Positions 56,153-64,000 of a stretch of DNA of 64,000 nucleotides are shown one piece after another. Numbering within the stretch: the first letter of the stretch is position 1; each line of letters starts with the position of its first letter. The position numbers were made by a program, and so were the translations under genes. This DNA comes from Lathyrus oleraceus. Lineage: Eukaryota > Streptophyta > Magnoliopsida > Fabales > Fabaceae. The DNA lies in assembly GCF_024323335.1 (NCBI RefSeq), contig NC_066581.1, forward strand, positions 428,934,136 through 428,998,135, written 5' to 3'. The notes under the pieces were generated by a model, which was not told where the DNA came from, did not search any database, and saw only the letters and a list, made by a program, of their open reading frames with translations.

Positions 56153-58221
56153 ATAACCCAGTGGGGAATGATGAAGGAAAGATAGACATTTTCTGCCTAC
56201 GGGGCTGACTCTATTTGGAGAGATCAGACACAAGCATCTGCTTAGGGAAGAACATTTCACCAACTATCAGGAGATAACAAGCAAAAATATATGGCAAAGG
56301 ATGCAACATGAATATCTGAATGTTATAATTATGCATGTATATGCGTGGTTTATGTATGATTAATGTTAACAAACAGACACATCTAACACAAACAGGTCCA
56401 AGAATCAGTGGACAGACATCCGGTATAACATCTCAAAAGAGAAGGTCGGGCCCACAGGAGAAAATCCAAACTGATGGGGAGTAACAAATACCAGAAAACA
56501 CCAATCACTACTGGGGACAAAGCCCACTGTTGAGGATTAGAAACCGCTGTTGGGGACAAACAAAGGTCAGAACTACCAAATGCTGGGGATCTTCCAATAA
56601 TTCTTGGGAACATGCAAAGATATTAATAAGATCTATCAGAGAAGAAATCTACAGGGGATCTTATTAGACAATAATATAAACTTCTGCGGGAAAAAACACC
56701 AAACATAAACACATTAATCAAACATTCTCTTCTAACCGCTGAAGCAACAACTCTGCCACCGGGAGAAGGAACAAATTGCTCCGCTGGGGAAGCTACAGAG
56801 TCATCGCCAGGGATTTGCTGCTGAACAAACAAAAGATCCAATGTAGAGGAAACTCTACCGGGGAGCTCAACACGGATAAGATTTCTTCATAGAAGAAACT
56901 CTACTAGGGAACTTATCAAGGAAAGATATGAAACTCTGTGGAGAACAACTACCAGACAAAAGTTCCAATAATCAACACACTTCCTCTTATATGCTGGAGA
57001 GATATCTCTGCTAGGAGGAAAGAGAACCAACGCTCCACTAGGGAAGGACACAACGTCTTCACCGCCAGCTCAACTTATAGGAAACTTTCCAATAAGGAGG
57101 GGAGAACCAAAATATCAGGCTCTGATCAGGCAACTCCACTAGGGAAAGACTGTTGGTGATCCAATTGGGGAGAGTCTGTTGTGAGCAACCCTACCGGGGA
57201 TGAGTTATAGGCGAACCCGATGGGGAGAAACTGAAAGCCGACTGTTGAGGATTTCCACTCATGCGGGGAATTCCTTCTCACTCTGCGGGATGTCTTCATT
57301 TATGCCGAGGGAAAACCAACTTCCTCGAAAATAGATAGCATCTTAATTTTCATCAATATATAAGGGATTTTAGGTCAGTCCACACAAGGGATGACAACCA
57401 TATAATTGATAAAACACAAATGCTAGGCTCAGTCTCCCTGGGGATCTGAGGATGGAGGTATACACATCTCCAAAAGATCAAGGACAAAACTCCAGACTTT
57501 CTGGGGACTTGATGATGTATCACCTTCCTCTACACCTGCTAAGGAGACAACCTAAAAGATGATGAAAAGGATACAAATATGCTAGGAATATGAACAAATG
57601 TCTTACCCTTTTGGAGATCGTACTATCCTTGGGAGAGCACTGAAGATACTCCATTTATCCTTTCAGTCATTGTGAATGTTCACTTTGTTTAAAAACAGTT
57701 CATAAAAACTTTATTTGTTTTAAAACAATGATATTTATCAATTAAAACATGCAAACATTTGTTGAACAGGAACAAATAAGAGTGCAAAGAATTGGATAAA
57801 AGCTCAAATTTATTTGATGGAATGGTAGTCCGCAAATGGCGAGACTCTATGGATCTTTACAAAATTTGAAATTGGTGATATATATTGAAAAAGGGCTACA
57901 TTGAACATAATGACCGTTTCTCCACCAACTCTGAATCCAATGTATTCGAAGCTTCAGTTGATGATGACTGAGCGAGAATCTTTGACAGAAGACAGCTTGT
58001 AGAACGAAGTCTTGTCAGGATGCAGTTACTTGCCAAATCCCTAATTTTTTCCTAGATTTCCCCAGGGTGAGGTACTCAATCTAGCGGGATATATATTCAT
58101 TTTTTCATGTCTCTAACTTTTTCCTGGACTGCCCTTTCGGGTTTTCAATCCACCGAGACACTCATTTTTTCCTAAGTCGCCCTTTCGGGTTTTCCACTTA
58201 GCGAGCTATTCTGCTTTTATT
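56153..58221 (-). other. OGRE-C 3' UTR, part right of element E
   Basis: Continues the tract 49601-51124 and aligns with OGRE-A 18170-19679. It is rich in CTGGGGA/CTAGGGA words in the plus-strand reading and holds no believable gene. Confidence 0.78.
58052..58201 (-). other. Three tandem hairpins after the OGRE-C integrase stop
   Basis: Minus strand: unit 1 pairs CTAAGT with ACTTAG around CCC-GAAA-GGG (58172-58201). Unit 2 pairs TGGATTG with CAGTCCA (one mismatch) around CCC-GAAA-GGG. Unit 3 pairs CTAGATT with AATCTAG. This is the best-paired of the three copies. Confidence 0.65.
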
Positions 58222-59357
58222 TTAGGAGAAGCATTTCTTGACTGCATCTGAATTCACAGGACGAGTGAAATCCTCCCCATCCATAGTTGTAAGTATCAAA
58301 GCTCCGCCTGAAAAGGCTCTCTTAACAACATATGGACCTTCATAGTTTTGTGTCCACTTGCTCCTGGAATCGGGCGCGAAAGACAAAACTTTCTTGAGCA
58401 CGAGGTCACCTTCTCGGAACACACGAGGCTTGACCTTCTTATCAAAGGCTTTCTTCATCCTTTGCTGATATAACTGACCATGGCACATGGCAGTCAATCT
58501 CTTCTCTTCAATCAAATTCAGTTGATCCTAATGACTCTGAACCCATTCAGCCTCAGTCAACTTGGCTTCCATCAAGACTCTCATTGATGGGATCTCAACC
58601 TCCACGGGGAACACAACCTCCAAGCCATATGTAAGAGAGAAAGGGGTTGCCCCTGTTAAAGTGCTGACGGATGTACGATAACCATGCAAAGAAAATGGCA
58701 ACATCTCATGTCAATTCCCCACATAAAGAAAGGCCATGGTAATGAAATAACATTCAGAAGTGTCGGGGGAATATGAATCTTATCCGCATAAATCTGACAC
58801 TTGTGGCATTTTTTCACATATCTGCAGTAGTCAGACTCCATTGTCAGCCAATAGTAGCCTGCTCTTAACATCTTCTTTGCCATGGCATGTCCATTGGAAT
58901 GAGTACCAAATGAACCCTCATGGACTTCAATCATTAATAGGTCTGCTTCGTGTCTATCCACGCATCTGAGCAGAACCATGTCAAAATTCCTCTTGTAAGG
59001 CACATCACCATTGAGGTAGAAACTGCCTGATAATCTTCTCAAAGTTTTCTTGTCTTTAACAGATGCCCCAGACGGGTAAGTCTGACTCTGAAGAAAACAC
59101 CCGATATCATAATACCATGGCTTATCATCTTTCACTTCTTCAACTGCAAATACATGAGTTGGTCTATCCAAGCGCATCACAGTGATATTAGGGACTTCAT
59201 TCGAGAATTTCACCACAATCATTGAAGCAAGCGTAGCAAGAGCATCTGCCATCCGATTCTCATCTCGAGGAATATGATGGAAGTCAACCTCAGTAAAGAA
59301 AGTTGAAATCCTCCTCGCATAATCTCTATATGGGATGAGGCTAGGTTGATTCGTCTC
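58222..59357 (-). pseudogene. OGRE-C integrase, with a 352 bp internal deletion
   Basis: The zinc module (HSNGH, KKCHKC) and first catalytic Asp (GIDM) are present at 58656-59252, and the C-terminal part (FREGDLVLKKVL) at 58222-58515. Between them, sequence matching OGRE-A 20169-20520 is missing, joined at a shared TCATG (58706-58710). This removes the second Asp and the Glu of the active site and shifts the frame. More breaks follow near 58516-58655. Confidence 0.9.
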
Positions 59358-61327
59358 TCATTCACCCTTAATCTGATTAATAACAAGGGTCGGATCACCA
59401 TAAACATCAAGATGTTTGATCCTAAGATCAATACACTCTTCCAATCCCATAATACATGCCTCATATTCCGCCATATTATTCGTGCATTTGAAAGTTAGCC
59501 TCGCTGTAAAAGGAAAATATGTGCCATGAGGAGTAATAATCACTGCCTCAATACCATTTCCATATTGATTTACAGCACCATCGAACACCATACCCCATCG
59601 GGAACCAGGCTCTGGCCCTTCGTCGAGCGTAGGCTCATCGCAATCTTTCATCTTCAAATACAGAATCTCTTCATCAGGGAAGTCGTATTGCACAGACTGA
59701 TAATCCTAAATGGGTTGATGTGCCAAATGGTCAGCCACGATACTACCTTTAATAGCTTTCTGAGCTCGATACTCAATATCATACTCAGACAACAGCATCT
59801 GCCAATGGGGAATCCTCCAAGTTAAAGCAGGTTTCTCGAAGATATACTTGATTGGATCCATTTTGGATATCAACCAATTCGTATGATTCAACATATACTG
59901 GCGTAAGCGCTTAGCAGCCTAATCCAAAGCACAACATGTCTTCTCAAGCATTGAGTATCGAGATTCGCAATCAGTGAACTTTTTACTCAGATAGTATATA
60001 TCATACTCTTTCTTTCTTGATTAATCTTGCTGACCCAATACACAACCCATAGAGTCTTCAAGAACAGTCAAGTACATAATCAATGGTCTCTCTTCAACAG
60101 GCGGAGACAGAATCAGAGGCTCAGAAAGATACTCTTGATACTGTCAAAGGCCTTCTGGCAATCCTCGGTCCAATCATGACACATATCTTTCCGGAGGAGC
60201 TTGAATATAGGCGCACATGTGGCAGACATGTGGGATATAAATCTGGAAATATAATTCAAGCGGCCAAGAAAACCTCAGACTTGCTTCTCAGTTTTGGGCG
60301 CAGGCATCTCTTGTATTGCTTTGACCTTGGCAGGATCAACTTCAATACCTCTTTCATTGACAATAAAACCCAATAACTTGCCGGAACGGACTCCAAATGT
60401 ACACTTGTTCGGATTCAGGCGGAGTTTGTATTTCCTCAAACGCTGAAAAAGCTTCAACAAGTGCTCTACATGTTCAACTTCCGTTCTCGACTTCGCAATC
60501 ATATCATCAACATATACCTCGATCTCCTTGTGCATCATATCATGAAATAAATAATAGTCATAACTCGTTGATACGTGGCCGCGTTCTTCAAACCGAAGGG
60601 CATCACTCGGTAACAGAATATGCCGTAAGGTGTGATGAATGCTGTCTTCTCCATATCCTCGGGTGCCATTTTAATCTGGTTATAACCGGAAAATCCGTCC
60701 ATAAATGAGAAGACATTGAATTTAGCTGTATTATCTACCAACATATCAATGTGTGGTAGAGGAGAATCATCTTTCTGACTAGCATTATTCAAGTCTCGAT
60801 AGTCCACGCACATTCAGACTTTTCCATCTTTCTTAGGCACGGGCACAATATTGGCCACCCATTGAGGATATGTAGAAGTCACCAGAAACCCCGCATCAAT
60901 TTGCTTCTGAACCTCTTCTTTAATCTTCACTGCCATATCAGGATGAGTTCTTCTGAGCTTCTGCTTCAAAGGCACACACTCAGGCTTCAAAGGCAGGAAA
61001 TGTTGCACGATATCAGTATCTAGACCAGGCATGTCTTCATACGACCAGGAAAAGACGTCGACATATTGTCGTAACAACTCAATCAACCCCTTCTTCACAT
61101 ATTCTTCAAGGAGTGCCCCAATCTTCACCTCATGAACACAATCTTCAGACCCCAAGTTGACTGTTTCCAAATTCTCAAGATGCGGCTGAATGATCTTCTC
61201 CTCGTGCTCAAGCAAACGGGTAATCTCATCAGGAATCTCTTCAACATCATCTTCTTCGGTCTCAAATACAGGGAACTCAAAGTTGGGAGATGGTGTTGGA
61301 TCATTATGTTCAATGGGTTTGATCAAC
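59358..61327 (-). pseudogene. OGRE-C reverse transcriptase and RNase H, multiply broken
   Basis: The linker (MIKPIEHNDPTPSPNFE), RT (VDYRDLNNAS, FMDGFSGYNQIK, YVDDMIAKS) and second RNase H (MVFDGAVNQYGNGIEAV, NNMAEYEACIMGL) are recognisable but spread over several frames. A TGA at 60814-60816 replaces CGA of KVRMC. A frameshift lies near 60540, where AATAA is duplicated. More breaks are between 59694 and 60275. The second RNase H ends in TGA at 59358-59360, the same codon that is TAG in OGRE-A. Confidence 0.9.
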
Positions 61328-61599
61328 CTGCATAATGACTTTGGATATAAAAAGAGATTTCAGAATTCAAGCAAAGCAAATCATTATGCAGATGATAAGA
61401 TTGATTTTATTCTCTTTTTTAGGGTTTTTTAGTGATCACCAGTTTCATGCAAAAAAGCAAAAAGGGAAAATAATTTGGCAAAAACAAACATTTAACATGT
61501 AATTTTTGAATGAATATGATTGTATTAATGTGCCAACAATGTCATCACTTCTCCTTTTGGCATGGGAGAAGGGTTTTTAAACAAAAGTGAACACATTAC
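61328..61599 (-). other. Putative intron between PRO and RT of OGRE-C (272 bp)
   Basis: Donor CAC|GTAATG at 61599 and acceptor TTATGCAG|GTTGATC at 61328, the same sites as in OGRE-A. Joining gives TCC AC|G TTG ATC AAA CCC and keeps frame. Confidence 0.75.
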
Positions 61600-63540
61600 G
61601 TGGACTTATGGACAACTGTTGGAACATCAACAACGACCCAATCATTCCAGACTCCTCCAGGGATGACAAAGTTGCCCAGATCTTCCTCTGCATCATCTTC
61701 CACTATAGCAGCAACCTCTTGGTCTTCAACAGTGTGGACGAAACCTCCACTCTAGAACAACCCATACTCGTTGAAAATTCCTGAAGAATACCCTATGCCA
61801 GCCCGAGATTTATTATCTTCTAGCTTAATCATTTGTCCTAAACCAGTAGTTGCGCCATGCTCAATGGCCAACTTCGTATCATTGTAGGACACAAATGAAG
61901 AAGATCCTTTCCTTGAAGGCTTTACAATAGATAAGGCTTGGAACAGAGTCCCAACCTCATCCCTAGCGTCTATGTAGGAAAAGGAAGACAAATGGCTTAC
62001 CAAGAGAGCTTTCTCTCCCCCTATCACCACCAACTTTTTATTCATGACGAATTTTAACTTCTGGTGTAGGGTGGATGTCACGGTTCCTGCCTCGTGAATC
62101 CATGGTCCGCCAAGCAAGCATCTATATGATGGGTGTATATCCATGACCTGAAAAGTGATCTGGAAATCACTGGGTCCGATCTTGACTGGGAGTTTAACTT
62201 CGCCAATCAAAGTTTTCCTCAATCCATCAAAATCTTTCACTATCACTCCACTATGCCTCATGGGAGGCCCCTGATATGAAAGTTTGGCCATAGTGGATTT
62301 TGGCAACACATTCAGCGATGACCTTGTGTAGAGCCAAATTATGGTCTTTTCCCTCCTCGGGAAGATCAGCATCGCAAAAGCTCAAATTGTTACAAGCAGT
62401 AATGTTTGCAACAATGCTATCAAACTGTTCAATTGTGACATCGTGATCTACGTATGCCACGTCCAACACCCTCTTCAAAGCTTCACGGTGTGGCTCAGAG
62501 TTCATCAGCAAAGATAGGACAGATATCTTTGATGGAGTTTGAAGCAGTTGATCAACAACATTATACTCGCTCCTCTTGATGAGCCTCAACATCTCATCAC
62601 AGTCCTCTTTCAGAATGCCATGCTGGCCAACAGGGACAGGAGCTTTAGCAGGTTTATCAACAACAAGTGCCAGTTTCGGAGAAGAAGAAGTCACCACAGG
62701 ACTGGCAGCATTATCAACAATAGTTCTTCTTAATACGTCTTCATGGGGTTTCAGCGGCGCCGAGAAAACACGACCACTTCGGGTCACACCACTAACGTCT
62801 GATATACTCACAACAGAAGTGGAGGGCAACGACACCTCCTTCCCATCTTCTAACGTAACTGCGTTATATCTGTAGGGAACAACTTTATCTGAAGAGTACG
62901 GGACAGGGCCCGCTGGCTTGATAATAAGAGATGGAGAAACCTTCTTCTTGTTGTCATCATATCTGACAACAACAGGTTCTAGTATTCTAAAAACAGGGGA
63001 TATAACATTCACCTCATTCTCATTACGATTCTGAAGTATCTCGATCACACCCTGATCCAGCATCTCTTGGATGTCCTTCCTGACTTGGCGGCATCCTCTC
63101 TCATTGACAGTGCACACCTGGAACTTGTCATGGTCATGCTCATAGTGACTGTATCCATATAACAGTCTGTGCATCTCGACCAAAGATTGCCTGATATGAC
63201 TGGCATACAGGACTTTATATTTGCCAGGGCAACCCTGGACCATGTTCACAACAGCTTTCCCATGCTCGGGCAATGGATTCTTCTTTACATTAGGACCTAC
63301 GTCCTCGAAAAACAAAATCCCACTTCTAACAAGGTCTTGAACCTTGGTCTTTAGGGGATAACAGTTTTCCATGTCATGTCCGGGAGAACCAGAATGATAA
63401 ACACAATGTAGCTCAGGCTTGTACCACCACTGAGGGTTGGTCGGTACAGCAGGTGGGTCACGTGGAGTAATAATCTTTCTGTCTATCAACAAAGGATAAA
63501 CTTCATCATAGGTCATTGGAATTGGATCAAAAGTGACCCT
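61600..63540 (-). pseudogene. OGRE-C gag end and protease, broken and cut by insertion F
   Basis: From the F junction at 63540 the frame reads the end of gag (MTYDEVYPLLIDRKIITPR, zinc-knuckle-like CVYHSGSPGHDMENC) and runs without a stop into the protease spacer (KRSEYNVVDQLLQTPSKI), confirming that gag and PRO share a frame in this family. Near 62324-62330 a deletion of roughly 54 bp removes the protease active-site Asp-Thr-Gly and shifts frame; it continues as SSLNVLPKSTMAKLSYQG. A TAG at 61752-61754 (CAG in OGRE-A) interrupts the acidic tail. Confidence 0.9.
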
Positions 63541-64000
63541 CTGAAAGTGAGAAAAACAAGAAAGGGGGGTTTGAATTGTTTTTGGAAAATAAGCGCTATT
63601 TCAAAATAAAAACCACACAAGGAATTTATACTGGTTCGCTTATAACACAAAGCTACTCCAGTCCACCCGGCCAAGGTGATTTCGCCTTCAACAAGGACTT
63701 AATCCACTAATCTTGAAAGATTGTTTACAACCAACGTCTAAGAGAAAGATCTCTTAGTCCTCTCAAGTATACAGACTGCGCAGAGTCACTTGAGGAAATA
63801 AAGCAATAGATAAAAGACTATGTAATCTAGAGTGCTTCTAAGGTAAGCAAATATTACAACAGTAAGAACAGAAGTGTTTCACGTTCTAAGCAAAAGCTTT
63901 GTGAAATATTGAGAGAGAGAGAATGTTTCAGTGTATGCTCTTCTTACTTTCAATGTTGATTGCTGTTCTTTATATAGGAGTGAAAGGACCGTTGAAATTG
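63541..64000 (-). mobile_element. Element F: LTR-like insertion in OGRE-C gag, runs off the window
   Basis: The homology of C gag to A gag stops at 63540 and resumes nowhere in the window. The new sequence begins TGAAAGTGAGAAAAAC at 63542. It has a minus-strand TATA box, TATATAAAG (63968-63976), and a purine-rich GAAAGGGGGG near its end, so it looks like the 3' end of an LTR of a minus-strand element. The type may be Ty1/copia of the SIRE/Maximus kind, but this rests on general resemblance only. A GA microsatellite is at 63911-63922. Confidence 0.55.

Larger units (their letters stand above)
36365..63540 (-). mobile_element. OGRE-C: degenerate Ogre-like element carrying three later insertions
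   Basis: Minus-strand order is gag end, PRO, intron, RT, RNase H, INT, 3' UTR and 3' LTR, closely related to OGRE-A. It is interrupted by D (36618-45015) in the LTR, E (51125-56152) in the 3' UTR, and F (from 63541) in gag. The LTR without D is about 4.83 kb, the same size as in A. Stops, frameshifts and deletions in PRO and INT make it more decayed than A. Its 5' part is right of the window. Confidence 0.88.

Overview
The window is repeat DNA from a large plant genome. Five of the six units recognised are Ty3/gypsy LTR retrotransposons; the sixth is an LTR retrotransposon terminus of uncertain class. No host gene, rRNA, tRNA gene or prokaryote-style feature could be supported. The dominant family looks like Ogre (Tat lineage): LTRs of about 4.8 to 6.3 kb, an extra ORF1 before gag, a short intron between protease and reverse transcriptase, a 3-4.6 kb untranslated tract after integrase, and a TGGCGACTCTGCTGGGGA primer-binding site. 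Together these suggest a legume, most likely tribe Fabeae (pea, vetch, lentil or relatives). The species is inferred, not proven.

Layout, with names used in this annotation. OGRE-1 (+ strand, 1-12015) enters from the left with the end of its integrase, a long repeat-rich 3' UTR and a 6.25 kb 3' LTR. It sits inside the 3' LTR of OGRE-A (- strand, 12016-34196), which has 3' LTR part, 3' UTR, INT, RNase H, RT, intron, PRO, GAG, ORF1, PBS and 5' LTR. OGRE-A broke ORF1 of OGRE-B (- strand), of which only ORF1 (34197-35403), the leader, the PBS and the last 85 bp of the 5' LTR remain here. OGRE-C (- strand, 36365 to about 63540) landed in the 5' LTR of B. Its 3' LTR was then split by element D (+ strand, 36618-45015), an almost pristine chromodomain-bearing Tekay/Del-type element with near-identical 1940 bp LTRs and a TATTG target duplication. 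The C 3' UTR was split by element E (- strand, 51125-56152), a short Athila-derived element with an ATAAC target duplication. The C gag is cut at 63540 by an LTR-like sequence (F) that runs off the right edge.

Order of events: B is oldest; A and C entered B independently; OGRE-1 entered A; D, E and F entered C. By eye the D LTRs differ at only two positions, the E LTRs at about 35 (near 3%), and the A LTRs by several percent plus indels. The three Ogre pol regions are decayed to different degrees: A by scattered stop codons, C by stops, frameshifts and microhomology deletions, while the visible part of OGRE-1 is open.

The least-explained material is non-coding: three tandem GNRA-type hairpins just after the Ogre integrase stop, a conserved stem-loop beside the polypurine tract, dispersed degenerate 15-mers in the 3' UTRs, a PBS-like decamer inside the LTR ends, helically phased palindromes in the D LTR, and an inverted ORF1 fragment captured in an LTR of A. 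Element E also keeps a 453-codon mosaic ORF across several large deletions.
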